NCBI RefSeq assembly: GCF_000412335.2
Contig: NZ_KE161030.1
Coordinates: 3,639,363-3,703,362 of the forward strand
Reading direction: 5' to 3'
From: Cedecea davisae DSM 4568
GTDB lineage: Bacteria; Pseudomonadota; Gammaproteobacteria; Enterobacterales; Enterobacteriaceae
Length of the DNA stretch: 64,000 nt
Shown here: in pieces, positions 26,400 through 35,352 of the stretch
How positions within the stretch are numbered: the first letter of the stretch is position 1
How the letters are laid out: each line of letters begins with the position of its first letter
Made by a program: the position numbers and the translations under genes
The notes under the pieces: generated by a model
Database searches by the model: none
What the model was told of the DNA's origin: nothing
What the model saw: the letters and a program-made list of their open reading frames with translations, nothing else

Positions 26400-27173
26400 C
26401 TAAATATGGCTGCTTAGCCAGGCCGGCATGCCTTCAGGTAATAGTTCCAGCAGCATGACTTTCCCTGGCAGCACCGGGGTGAAGTAAATAAGCAATAAAA
26501 AGAAAGCGATAAAACTCTTAACCGTTAGCGCGAGAGCAAAAGCATTAAGTTGAGGAGCAAATCTGGCCAATAGCCCCAGGCACAGCTCGGTTAAGAGGAA
26601 AATAACAATCAGCGGGCTGGCAAGAATCAGCGCATTGCTCACCAGCAGCCCCAAAAAACCCAACACGGGCGCGATTCCGGGAAGCGTCATCTGGTAAGGC
26701 CCCCAAAGCTGATAGCTTTTCTCAAAAACCTCCAGAAGAGTCAGCAATCCGCCGTGTTGCAACACGACCACTGCGGCAAACAAGTTAAACAGGTTAGCCA
26801 GCTCCGAAGTGTCCACGCCGGAAAGCGGGTCGATGCTGCTACTAAGCGTTGCCCCGCGCTGGTTATCGATAACGCTACCCACCGCGTGCAGCACCCAGCA
26901 GGGCAGGCACAGGAAAAAAGCCAGAATCAGACCGATGGCCAGCTCTTTAGCTATCAAAATCATAAACCAGACCGAATCAAAGCCTGCTATAGGTGCGCCG
27001 GAGTATGGCCACAGAGCCACGCCCACAAGCATTGCCACCGGCAGGCGAATAGCGCCGGTCAGGGTGCTGGAATTAAAAAATGGCAGCAGGATAAAAGCAG
27101 GCATTAAGCGGGCTGACGCCATCGCCATTTCATAAAGCCAACGGTGCAGGTCAAAGAAAAGCATCGTCTGCAT
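26400..27173 (-). CDS. spaR: T3SS export apparatus protein SpaR (SctT)
   Basis: The protein has 257 residues (Salmonella SpaR 263) with multiple hydrophobic helices spread over its length, as in the FliR/SctT family. The motif 'GVALWPYSGAPIAGFDSVWF' and a hydrophobic C-terminus are typical. With SpaP and SpaQ it forms the core entry gate of the export apparatus in the inner membrane. One base separates it from spaQ. Confidence 0.95.
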   Translation of the reverse strand: MQTMLFFDLHRWLYEMAMASARLMPAFILLPFFNSSTLTGAIRLPVAMLVGVALWPYSGAPIAGFDSVWFMILIAKELAIGLILAFFLCLPCWVLHAVGSVIDNQRGATLSSSIDPLSGVDTSELANLFNLFAAVVVLQHGGLLTLLEVFEKSYQLWGPYQMTLPGIAPVLGFLGLLVSNALILASPLIVIFLLTELCLGLLARFAPQLNAFALALTVKSFIAFFLLLIYFTPVLPGKVMLLELLPEGMPAWLSSHI

Positions 27174-27174
27174 G

Positions 27175-27432
27175 TTATCGGGCCATCGCCATCCGGATGA
27201 CCTCCCGGGCGAAATTGATTAGCACATCGCCATACCAACCCGCTACCAGGAACAGACACAGTGCGACACTCAACAGCTTCAGGCCAAAGGGTAAGGTCTG
27301 TTCCTGAAGCTGCGTAACCGTTTGAAATAGCCCCACCAGCAGCCCGACTATCGTTGCTACGGCAATAGGTAAAGCTGAGAGCATCAAAATAAGGTAGAGC
27401 GCCTTATTACCCGCGAAGGTGATTTCATTCAT
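27175..27432 (-). CDS. spaQ: T3SS export apparatus protein SpaQ (SctS)
   Basis: The protein has 85 residues (Salmonella SpaQ 86) with two transmembrane helices around the short conserved segment 'LFQTVTQLQEQTLPFGLKLL'. Four copies pack around the SpaP-SpaR core in the family. It lies between spaP and spaR, 15 bp after the spaP stop. Confidence 0.95.
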   Translation of the reverse strand: MNEITFAGNKALYLILMLSALPIAVATIVGLLVGLFQTVTQLQEQTLPFGLKLLSVALCLFLVAGWYGDVLINFAREVIRMAMAR

Positions 27433-27447
27433 AGTCCACCCGGCCTG

Positions 27448-28113
27448 TTAAGAAGCGAGATCGATGTATTGCAGCACCAGGCCTTTTGACAATAACGTCC
27501 AGCCATCGAGCACCACAAATAGCACCAGTTTTATCGGCACGGATATCGTAACCGGGCTCATCATCATCATCCCCAGCGCCAGTAAAATACTGGAAACCAG
27601 CAGGTCAATGACCACAAAAGGCAGGTAGAGATAAAAACCGATTTTAAACGCGCTCTTTATTTCGCTTAATGCATATGCAGGAAGCAGGGAGAGAATCGAT
27701 GGTCTTTCATCTTCCTGAGCAAGGCTGTCGTCTTCTTTATCCCGCTCTATCTGCACCCGCTCAAAAAAGCGAGTTAACTCGGGGTCTGAATACTTCTCCA
27801 GATAGCTTCGATAGCTGTCTAACCCATGCTCAACGAAATAAACAACTGATTGTGGATTGCTGGAATCCATATCCGAACGTTGGTATTCCTCATAGCCGTT
27901 TTTCACCACCGGCATCATCACAAAAAAGGAGAGCACGAGGGCAATGCCGTTTAACGTCATATTTGACGGTATCTGCTGTAAGCCTAAGGCGTTGCGTACC
28001 ATGACAAAGACAATAGAGAATTTTATATAGCAGGTACCACAGGCAATAAGAAACGGGAGTAAAGTCGAAAAGGCCAGTATTGCAATAAGCGAAATATCAT
28101 TACCTTGAATCAT
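27448..28113 (-). CDS. spaP: T3SS export apparatus protein SpaP (SctR)
   Basis: The protein has 221 residues (Salmonella SpaP 224) with FliP/SctR features: 'KFSIVFVMVRNALGLQQIPS' after the first helix and 'AFKIGFYLYLPFVVIDLLVS' in the C-terminal half. Five copies form the export gate with one SpaR. The ATG overlaps the spaO stop by 14 bp. Confidence 0.96.
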   Translation of the reverse strand: MIQGNDISLIAILAFSTLLPFLIACGTCYIKFSIVFVMVRNALGLQQIPSNMTLNGIALVLSFFVMMPVVKNGYEEYQRSDMDSSNPQSVVYFVEHGLDSYRSYLEKYSDPELTRFFERVQIERDKEDDSLAQEDERPSILSLLPAYALSEIKSAFKIGFYLYLPFVVIDLLVSSILLALGMMMMSPVTISVPIKLVLFVVLDGWTLLSKGLVLQYIDLAS

Positions 28114-29035
28114 CGCCCGGCTCCTGATAAAGCTCTTTGACCTCTACGCCCAGGCGATCTTCAATCCACACAACTTCACCGCGGGCAATAGCAACACCGT
28201 TGGCAGTAATTGTAATATTTTTCTCGGCATCGGGATCGCAAGGTAAAACCATTCCTTGATACAAAGATTCCAGCTCATCGATAGCAATACGATTTTGCTG
28301 CAATACAAAACCGAGCTTGACGGAAATTTTATCTCGCGGCATTAATTTTTGCGGCTCAACTTCCGCATCATTTTCATAATCATCAAAATCTATTTCCGTA
28401 TAATCATCTTCAGTGTCAAACATAAAACCATCCTCATTACGGGAAAACTTTCCAATAATATTGCCGCCAGAAAAAATAAAGTTTTGAGTCTTATTAACCA
28501 GCAACACATCTCCGACCGAAACGCGTTTTAGCAGGCTGATGCTAATAATGCTGTGCCCTACCTCAAACTGAATCTCCACCGGCAAATGTCCGACAGCCAT
28601 CCCACCGGTGGAGTATCCCGGCGCAGCGAGATTTTCAGGTATGCCGTAAAACCATACCCGAGCATGCTGAAACTGGCAGGAGTACATTGAGTCAGTAATA
28701 TTGGATCGACTCGTCAGACCCTTGCTTGCCAACTGATGATATTCAAGCTCTTCAGGTAGCCCTTCCAGCGGATTAGAACTGTTAATAAACAGCTCTTCCA
28801 GCTGCTGTGCCGACCAGCAAGAGCCGGACATCTTTGCGCTTTCCGGCATGATGCCTGCAAACCAGGCTTGTAGATCGATGACCCCTTCCCAGCCCGTGTC
28901 ACTGGTAAAATTGAGCAACGTCTCACCCGGTTTAATACCCTGCTGAAACACAAATCCCTGGCTTTTCCAGCGTAAAATATGCTGCCGCCACGCCAGCTCC
29001 TGGGACGAGTAATGGCGCAAATTTCCGCGTATCAC
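28100..29035 (-). CDS. spaO: T3SS sorting-platform protein SpaO (SctQ)
   Basis: The protein has 311 residues (Salmonella SpaO 303), with the conserved surface-presentation domain in the last ~80 residues ('VKLGFVLQQNRIAIDELESL', 'ANGVAIARGEVVWIEDRLGV'). It is the main pod component of the cytoplasmic sorting platform. The start is GTG at 29035 and overlaps the invJ stop (GTGA). In SctQ genes a second internal start often gives a short C-terminal isoform; I cannot confirm one here. Confidence 0.93.
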   Translation of the reverse strand: MIRGNLRHYSSQELAWRQHILRWKSQGFVFQQGIKPGETLLNFTSDTGWEGVIDLQAWFAGIMPESAKMSGSCWSAQQLEELFINSSNPLEGLPEELEYHQLASKGLTSRSNITDSMYSCQFQHARVWFYGIPENLAAPGYSTGGMAVGHLPVEIQFEVGHSIISISLLKRVSVGDVLLVNKTQNFIFSGGNIIGKFSRNEDGFMFDTEDDYTEIDFDDYENDAEVEPQKLMPRDKISVKLGFVLQQNRIAIDELESLYQGMVLPCDPDAEKNITITANGVAIARGEVVWIEDRLGVEVKELYQEPGDDSR

Positions 29036-30003
29036 GCTTGCTCCTCATCGGCGTCAGACTGCCGGTGCTGCCCTGGATGCTGCTTCTCTTGCTCATCCTG
29101 AAAAACCCATTCAGGATTCCCCTGATGGTGATGCTCACTATGGTCGGCGAGGCGCTGTTGAACTAATGAATCGGAAGGGTGCAGCACCACAGGTGTGCCA
29201 TTGTGGGCCGCCATTTGCACATTAACCTGATGACCTCTTCCCCAGTCTGAAAAAGTGTAAGTCAGCCGACCACTGGCCTGAGTTTTATTGGCAGAGTTCT
29301 CAGAAGCTGTGCTTGCAAGTAAATCGCTGGACATTCGCGCATGGCTAAGCGTTTTGCCTGGATTGATGTCTTTAGCTGTATGTTCAGCGTTAGGCAGATG
29401 AGTATTTACCAGATGTGGACGAATATTTTCCCTGGCGGATAATTGCTCATGTGGCCGGTCTGATTCAGACGAGGGGATGCCGTGAGGCTTCATCTCATTA
29501 TCTTTTGCGGGCTGCTGGGTCCCCGCCTCTTTGTTACTTTTAACATGCCGCTCTGGCGATGAAATAATAACTCCCGAGCTATCTTTAGACGCCAATACTG
29601 TCGGGAATACCGTCGGTAATGCCGTCGGCAATACCGGGTTATGCTCGTAACGAGCGAGAGTCTTTGCCGATGGGCCAACTGCTGCCGTCCTGGCTGGTTT
29701 ACGGTTTTCCCCGCCTTCTAAAACACCTGCAGGACCGACGCCCTCAGCCATGAGAGCTGGTAATACTGACCTCACCTGATTCTGGCTATGCTTTGCGCTT
29801 CCCCCCTGAAGGCTCATAGCCAGGCGCTGCATTGAGCGTTCAGCCGGCAAATAGCCCGGGGGCAAAGCCGCTGCCGTATCCTGGGTTTTAGAACGACCTT
29901 TGAGCACTTTCTTTGCTATATCATCGAGGCGGCTGGTGACCGATTCTCCCGCCGTTACGAATGCGGCCTCGTTGCCTGCATTGATATTATTTACCGCTGC
30001 CAT
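29032..30003 (-). CDS. invJ: T3SS needle-length regulator InvJ/SpaN (SctP)
   Basis: The protein has 323 residues (Salmonella InvJ 336), mostly low-complexity and Pro/Ser/Gln-rich. The C-terminal part resembles the SctP export-switch domain ('LTYTFSDWGRGHQVNVQM' and 'LVQQRLAD'). It is secreted during assembly, measures needle length and triggers the SpaS switch. Residues near 120-135 contain a short LPT-type repeat encoded by tandem 12-bp DNA units. Identity rests on position between invI and spaO, size and the C-terminal motif. Confidence 0.85.
   Translation of the reverse strand: MAAVNNINAGNEAAFVTAGESVTSRLDDIAKKVLKGRSKTQDTAAALPPGYLPAERSMQRLAMSLQGGSAKHSQNQVRSVLPALMAEGVGPAGVLEGGENRKPARTAAVGPSAKTLARYEHNPVLPTALPTVFPTVLASKDSSGVIISSPERHVKSNKEAGTQQPAKDNEMKPHGIPSSESDRPHEQLSARENIRPHLVNTHLPNAEHTAKDINPGKTLSHARMSSDLLASTASENSANKTQASGRLTYTFSDWGRGHQVNVQMAAHNGTPVVLHPSDSLVQQRLADHSEHHHQGNPEWVFQDEQEKQHPGQHRQSDADEEQA
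29594..29640. repeat. 12-bp tandem repeat in invJ
   Basis: Three consecutive 12-bp units (AATACTGTCGGG, AATACCGTCGGT, AATGCCGTCGGC) and a partial fourth encode the peptide run LPTALPTVFPTVL. Unit changes keep the frame, so copy-number change would lengthen or shorten the needle-ruler protein by four residues each. Confidence 0.85.
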
Positions 30004-30437
30004 GAGATCCTCTCTTCCGTTTCTGATTCCTCAATACGTGCCTCTCTGAGCCTTTTTTGTTTACGCTCGGCCGTACACAGATACTGATATTTATCCATTT
30101 TTCTGAGCAGAATTTTTCTCTTTTCGACAAGAGAACTCTTTTGCCTCTCGCAATCTTCTTGCTGGTGCTCAAGCTGGGATGACTGCATTTTCATCTCTGC
30201 CAACTTTCTTTTCAGCGCCCCCTGGCGACGCTGAATCGCCAATAATTTTTCTTTATTAAGTATGCCGTTGGGGTAAAGATTCTTCATCAACGCCACTATT
30301 GCCGACATCTCCTCGTAGGCTTTATTTATTTGCGCAGAAAGAGAGCGATGAACACTTTCATTTTTAGCGATCAGCAAATCATTACGTTGAATATTGAATT
30401 CAGAGCGCACGATCAGAGCCTTTATTTTATGACGCAA
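29991..30437 (-). CDS. invI: T3SS central stalk protein InvI/SpaM (SctO)
   Basis: The protein has 148 residues (Salmonella InvI 147) and is almost entirely charged coiled coil ('[20 protein letters not shown]'). SctO proteins act like the gamma subunit of F-type ATPases, linking the ATPase InvC to the export gate InvA. The start appears to be TTG at 30437, overlapping the end of invC, with GAGATGAGAGAA upstream; the next ATG lies 43 codons in and would remove conserved length. It overlaps invJ by 13 bp. Confidence 0.88.
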   Translation of the reverse strand: MRHKIKALIVRSEFNIQRNDLLIAKNESVHRSLSAQINKAYEEMSAIVALMKNLYPNGILNKEKLLAIQRRQGALKRKLAEMKMQSSQLEHQQEDCERQKSSLVEKRKILLRKMDKYQYLCTAERKQKRLREARIEESETEERISWQR

Positions 30438-31713
30438 GTTCTCTCATCTCCTGAAACACTTCACGAAAGCTGGCATGCTCATCTACGCCCTGCCGCAGCC
30501 ATGCAAGTAGATCATCCCGCTTATTCATCGCATAATCGTTCTCTGCATTTTCGCCAGGCTGGTATTCCCCCAAATCAACAAAAATTTGTAGCTCTTCGAT
30601 CTTCGCTAAAATACGCCGGATCTCTCCAGCCAGTTGAAGATGTTCAGGTTCACAAACCTGGCTCGAGACGCGGCTAACGCTGTTTAAAACGTCGATTGCC
30701 GGATAATGATTTTTGGCGGCAAGTTTCCGGCTTAAATAAAGGTGCCCATCAAGGATCGAACGAATTTCATCGGCTATAGGATCCGGCTCATCGTCACTCT
30801 CCAGCAAAATGGTGTACCACGCCGTAATACTTCCTGAATGGGTAGAACCAGGTCTTTCAAGCAACTTCGGTAATGAGTCAAATACCGAGGCCGGGTAGCC
30901 CCGGCGAGCCGGTGATTCACCTGCGGCCAGCGCGACGTCACGCAGCGCTCTGGCATAACGAGTGATGGAGTCCAGAAACAACACCACATTCATCCCCGCA
31001 TCGCGGAAATATTCCGCAACCGTTGTCGCAACCAGCGCTGCATTACAGCGATCGAGGGAGGAATAATCAGACGTGGCATACACCAGGATGCATTTTTGCT
31101 GGCGCTCTGACTGCCGCAGGGCTTCAGTAAATTCCGTGACTTCACGCCCGCGCTCTCCGATCAGCGCAATAACAAAAACGTCGGCGTCAGCCTGCTCAAT
31201 CAGCATGTGCATTAGCGTGGTCTTACCGCAGCCCGCCGAAGCAAATATGCCCAGTCGTTGGCCAATACCGCAGGTCATCACGCCGTCAATTGCGCGTACG
31301 CCGGTGAAAAACGGCTGGCGGATACCGACTCGCTCCTGATAGGAAGGGGGCGGACTATCAACCTGACGAACTTCCCTGGCGTAACCATCATGATTTTCTA
31401 CGAACCGCTCAACAACATTACCGGCAGGATCGAGCACACATCCCAGCAGGTCATGACTGACAACCACGGATAAACTTGCCCCTGTGGGGCTGATTACAGC
31501 CTCCCGGGATAATCCTTTTGCGGTGCCAATCAGGCTCAAAACCGTGTTATCACCGTTAAATCCCAACACCTGAGCGCGCGCGACAACGGCCGGCTTGTCC
31601 CAACTGGCGCGGATTTCGCACAACTCGCCAACCTTCACGCCGGGCAGAATCGCTTCAATAAGGGGACCAGAAAGACGCTGTGGGTGTGCCTGCTGGCGTA
31701 GTAGCTGCTTCAT
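30427..31713 (-). CDS. invC: T3SS ATPase InvC/SpaL (SctN)
   Basis: The protein has 428 residues (Salmonella InvC 431). Walker A reads 'ASAGCGKTT' (158-166, lysine 164). The family motif '[17 protein letters not shown]' follows, then Walker B in '[20 protein letters not shown]'. It is the hexameric ATPase at the base of the machine that strips chaperones from substrates and unfolds them. The upstream gene invB ends 5 bp before it. Confidence 0.97.
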   Translation of the reverse strand: MKQLLRQQAHPQRLSGPLIEAILPGVKVGELCEIRASWDKPAVVARAQVLGFNGDNTVLSLIGTAKGLSREAVISPTGASLSVVVSHDLLGCVLDPAGNVVERFVENHDGYAREVRQVDSPPPSYQERVGIRQPFFTGVRAIDGVMTCGIGQRLGIFASAGCGKTTLMHMLIEQADADVFVIALIGERGREVTEFTEALRQSERQQKCILVYATSDYSSLDRCNAALVATTVAEYFRDAGMNVVLFLDSITRYARALRDVALAAGESPARRGYPASVFDSLPKLLERPGSTHSGSITAWYTILLESDDEPDPIADEIRSILDGHLYLSRKLAAKNHYPAIDVLNSVSRVSSQVCEPEHLQLAGEIRRILAKIEELQIFVDLGEYQPGENAENDYAMNKRDDLLAWLRQGVDEHASFREVFQEMRELAS

Positions 31714-31718
31714 ACTTG

Positions 31719-32120
31719 TTACCGAATCAGGCTCAGGAATTCTTCCTGCTGTGCAAAAAATTCATCCATCGCATCCGCAAGCCCTTTGCTGCTTTCCAGA
31801 TAATCAGGATGAACCAGGCCACGCAGTTCGATGTAACCTTCGTTAACCTGCATTTGCAGCTGCCCCGTCATACAAAACAGGCAGCCGCTCATCATTTTTT
31901 CCAGCAGCACCGAGGCTTTATGCTGCAAAACGGCGTCATTTGCTTCACACAGCTTTGACCAGATCCACACATTGTCATCGGTAATACTGATCAACATGCT
32001 CGGATAATTATCAAAATCCAGAGATATCGTTGAATGAGCGTCAAAATCTCCTAAAAGAGACTCATCACAGCCACTTTCCAGAAGTGCATTACGAACCAAA
32101 GAAACAATATCGATATACAT
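31719..32120 (-). CDS. invB: T3SS effector chaperone InvB/SpaK
   Basis: The protein has 133 residues (Salmonella InvB 135), acidic, with class IB chaperone motifs ('[20 protein letters not shown]'). In Salmonella InvB is the chaperone of SipA and several Sop effectors, so the SipA-like protein of this island is the likely client. It sits between invA and invC, as in SPI-1. Confidence 0.9.
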   Translation of the reverse strand: MYIDIVSLVRNALLESGCDESLLGDFDAHSTISLDFDNYPSMLISITDDNVWIWSKLCEANDAVLQHKASVLLEKMMSGCLFCMTGQLQMQVNEGYIELRGLVHPDYLESSKGLADAMDEFFAQQEEFLSLIR

Positions 32121-32137
32121 TATTATGATGTCCCCTA

Positions 32138-34186
32138 TCAGATTGTTTTAATCACGTTAATAGAAACGCTGTCTGTTATCTCACCAAACGACATAACTTC
32201 GAGGTCTTTAAACCTTGTTTCGATAAATCGTTTTAAGAACCTTCGAATATCAACAGAAGTCAGTACCACCAAATCACGACATGATATGGTGACGCCGTCC
32301 ATTGCCAATACAAACCGGTCCATTAGCTCATCGGCAATAGCAGGATCAAGATTCAGGAATGTACCTGAGGAAGTGCTTCTTATGCCCTGCCTGATTTTTT
32401 CCTCAAATTCGCCAGACAGCATAATGACCCGTAATGAATTAGCCGTTGAAAACTTATGGCAAATATATCTCGCCATAGCCCCACGAATATGTTCAACCAA
32501 AGTAATGACATCCTTTTCGCGTGGTGCCCAGAGCGCAATGGCTTCCATAATCATTTTCATATTACGCACAGAGATACGTTCGCTTAAAAGACGCTGTAAT
32601 ACTTCTGAAATTCGCTGAACCGTAGCATGGCGCATCACCTCCTTCATTAAGTCAGGATATTTCGCCTCCAGCTTGTCCAGCATATTTTTGGTTTCCTGAA
32701 CGCCGAAGTATTCATTAATATGGCGAATCATAATTGCGGCAAAGGTGTGATAAACCTCATCAATACTGTTTCTCAGCTGGTAGCCTAAACCGGTTAGTGC
32801 TTTACGCTGGCTATCATCGACCCAAACCATGTCATCTACATAGGTGCAGGGGATCCCCATCTGCTCCAGCTCCGGCGAGCTATTTATCACGCGGAAAAAG
32901 TTGAACTTAGTGCGGAACTGCTCGGCTTTGATCTCATTGATTAAAATGGTGACGGTGTCGGATTCCAGGTTAGCCGAAGGCTTGAGCGTGATGTCCGGCA
33001 GGCTGATACCATAATCAACAAAGAACTGACTGCGGTAGCGCTGGGCCAGCTTCTCTTTCTCGAATAATTTGGCATCTTCGTCGCTGACCAAAATGATCAG
33101 CGGCACCGTCTCCGACGTTACGCCATCAATATTCGTTAGCAGGCCAAGCTTGCTTTCCGTTTCATCGCTCGAACTGTCAGGGTCAAAACTGCTGGCGGGT
33201 TCAGCATCCGCGACCGTTGCAGATTTTCTTAACTTGCGATGCTGGTAGTAAAACAGGCCACCCAGCGCTAACGCGAGTATGACAAACACGGCCAAAGGAA
33301 AACCCGGAAGGCTGCCGATACCCAGCGCAATAATGGCGCCAATCACCAGCACCATCGGGTTATCAAACAGCTGGCCGACAATGGTTTTCCCCATATTATC
33401 GCCGTCGCCGTTAACACGAGTGACGATAAAACCAGCACCTATCGCAATCAATAGCGCCGGGATCTGTGCAACCAGGCCATCGCCAATGGTCAGCAGAGTG
33501 TAGATTGACAGCGCGGAAGACATATCCATTCCGTGCTGTGCCACACCAACGCTGATGCCGCCAATAAAGTTAATAAAAATCACGATAATGCCGGCAATCG
33601 CATCACCCTTGATGAACTTCATTGCCCCATCAAAAGAGCCATAAAGCTGGCTTTCACGCTCCACTATGCTGCGACGTTCTCTGGCCCCGTCGGCATCAAT
33701 CGACCCCGCACGCAGGTCGGCATCGATACTCATCTGCTTGCCCGGCATCCCATCAAGCGAGAATCGTGCGGCAACTTCGGCCACGCGCTCCGCCCCTTTG
33801 GTGATAACCATAAACTGCACAATAGTCACGATGGCAAAGATAACGAAGCCCACGACGAGGTTATCGCCGATAACAAACTCTCCAAAGGTGGCAATAATTT
33901 CGCCGGCATCAGCATCGTTCAGAATCAAACGGCTGGTACTTACCGACAGTGCTAAACGAAACAGAGTCGTTATCAACAGCACCGACGGAAATGTAGAAAA
34001 GTTTAAAATTCTGTCAATATAGAAAGACGACAGAAAGACCAGAATAGATAAAACCATATTCAGGCCAATCAAAAAATCGACCAGATAGGTTGGCAGCGGA
34101 ATCACCAACATCGAAATGATGACAACAATCAATATCAGGATAAATAATTCCGGATGGTTTCTTATCCTGTTTAAAAAATCGTTCAT
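32138..34186 (-). CDS. invA: T3SS export gate protein InvA (SctV)
   Basis: The protein has 682 residues (Salmonella InvA 685). About eight transmembrane segments in the first ~320 residues surround the conserved FHIPEP-type segment ('VAARFSLDGMPGKQMSIDAD', about 140-159). The C-terminal cytoplasmic half ('SLPDITLKPSANLESDTVTI') forms the nonameric ring that docks chaperone-substrate complexes. It follows invE by 26 bp. Confidence 0.97.
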   Translation of the reverse strand: MNDFLNRIRNHPELFILILIVVIISMLVIPLPTYLVDFLIGLNMVLSILVFLSSFYIDRILNFSTFPSVLLITTLFRLALSVSTSRLILNDADAGEIIATFGEFVIGDNLVVGFVIFAIVTIVQFMVITKGAERVAEVAARFSLDGMPGKQMSIDADLRAGSIDADGARERRSIVERESQLYGSFDGAMKFIKGDAIAGIIVIFINFIGGISVGVAQHGMDMSSALSIYTLLTIGDGLVAQIPALLIAIGAGFIVTRVNGDGDNMGKTIVGQLFDNPMVLVIGAIIALGIGSLPGFPLAVFVILALALGGLFYYQHRKLRKSATVADAEPASSFDPDSSSDETESKLGLLTNIDGVTSETVPLIILVSDEDAKLFEKEKLAQRYRSQFFVDYGISLPDITLKPSANLESDTVTILINEIKAEQFRTKFNFFRVINSSPELEQMGIPCTYVDDMVWVDDSQRKALTGLGYQLRNSIDEVYHTFAAIMIRHINEYFGVQETKNMLDKLEAKYPDLMKEVMRHATVQRISEVLQRLLSERISVRNMKMIMEAIALWAPREKDVITLVEHIRGAMARYICHKFSTANSLRVIMLSGEFEEKIRQGIRSTSSGTFLNLDPAIADELMDRFVLAMDGVTISCRDLVVLTSVDIRRFLKRFIETRFKDLEVMSFGEITDSVSINVIKTI

Positions 34187-34212
34187 ATTCTCAAATATCC
34201 ATATGCGATTTG

Positions 34213-35352
34213 TTAACCGCCTTCCTGACGACGTTCTCTATTTTCATTAAGCAGAGCTTTATCCGCTAGCGATTCAAACTGAGCTAACAGGGCCTCGCGC
34301 TCATCAAGCGAGGTAAATGCTTCGTGGGGCATTTTTTTACAGTTAAAATAGATTATTTGTAACAGCTTCGCGCGTTCGGTCTGTTTAACGAAACGCAAAT
34401 AATCTCCCACCACCTGAGTCAGGTGATCGCTCAACGCATAAGGACTTTGCAAAGCGCTAAACATAAAAAATAGCCATGCACCTTCATCGTGATTTATTTC
34501 ACGAACAAAATTATCGTTAAGTATCCCCTGCATAAATAAAATGTCGCAGGAGCGAATAAGCTTAATTTGACCAATCCGCCCCAATAAATACCCAAATTCA
34601 ACGTGGCTGCAGCTGGGGTCGGCAGAGTCGATATCGGCGAGCACCGCATCTTCCATAAAGTTAATAACAATGCCGCGCTTCTCAACCCCGTATGTGGATA
34701 TCCAATCCTGATACAACTCAATCTCATGCTCGTCGCTTGCCAGAAATCCCCGGTAACTTTCACGCATCAGCGCCGGGCTCATCATTAACGTCTTCCCGAA
34801 CAAACGCGCTTTTAGCGCAACGTTAATACCGGCTTTTAGCCGCTTAGGATCGGCTTCTTTTTCAACCTGTGAAAGTAGCTTTTTGAGGCGCTTGCGAACG
34901 ACCTCATCAAGATCTCGCTGACGCAGAGTCTCGCGCAGAACCAGAACCAGGTCGCTTTCATCCGGAAAAAGAGAGCGTGCATGACGCAGCAGATTCTCAA
35001 TATTTGAACCCTCGCTCCCCTTCAATATTTTGACCAACCTGTCGAACTTAGGCTGAACCTCCTCATCTAACACCTGGTCAAAACTGGTTTCACCGGCGAC
35101 TCCACTCTTTTTTTCATAGTCTCTGCGGCTACGAAACTGCGCCATCGCGGCAGACATCTCATCCGTTGCGTCCGAGAACCGCTGAAGTAGTGCGGCAGGT
35201 GATTCATCCTCCACCACCTGAGCCTCACCCTCGGCGAGCACATCCTGGCGATCCGTCTGGCTGGCACTCAATTCTTTATTGTTAGACAGGGCTTCCCGCC
35301 GCTGCATATAGAGATGCATGCTGGCATCGCCGTTGCCAATGCCTAGCGCCAT
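34213..35352 (-). CDS. invE: T3SS gatekeeper InvE (SctW)
   Basis: The protein has 379 residues (Salmonella InvE 372) and is mainly helical, with the YopN/TyeA/MxiC-type fold suggested by 'ALLQRFSDATDEMSAAMAQF' (52-71) and 'EGAWLFFMFSALQSPYALSD' in the C-terminal part. It controls the order of translocator and effector secretion and interacts with the SipB/SipC-SicA complexes in Salmonella. Its start overlaps the invG stop by 10 bp. Confidence 0.93.
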   Translation of the reverse strand: MALGIGNGDASMHLYMQRREALSNNKELSASQTDRQDVLAEGEAQVVEDESPAALLQRFSDATDEMSAAMAQFRSRRDYEKKSGVAGETSFDQVLDEEVQPKFDRLVKILKGSEGSNIENLLRHARSLFPDESDLVLVLRETLRQRDLDEVVRKRLKKLLSQVEKEADPKRLKAGINVALKARLFGKTLMMSPALMRESYRGFLASDEHEIELYQDWISTYGVEKRGIVINFMEDAVLADIDSADPSCSHVEFGYLLGRIGQIKLIRSCDILFMQGILNDNFVREINHDEGAWLFFMFSALQSPYALSDHLTQVVGDYLRFVKQTERAKLLQIIYFNCKKMPHEAFTSLDEREALLAQFESLADKALLNENRERRQEGG

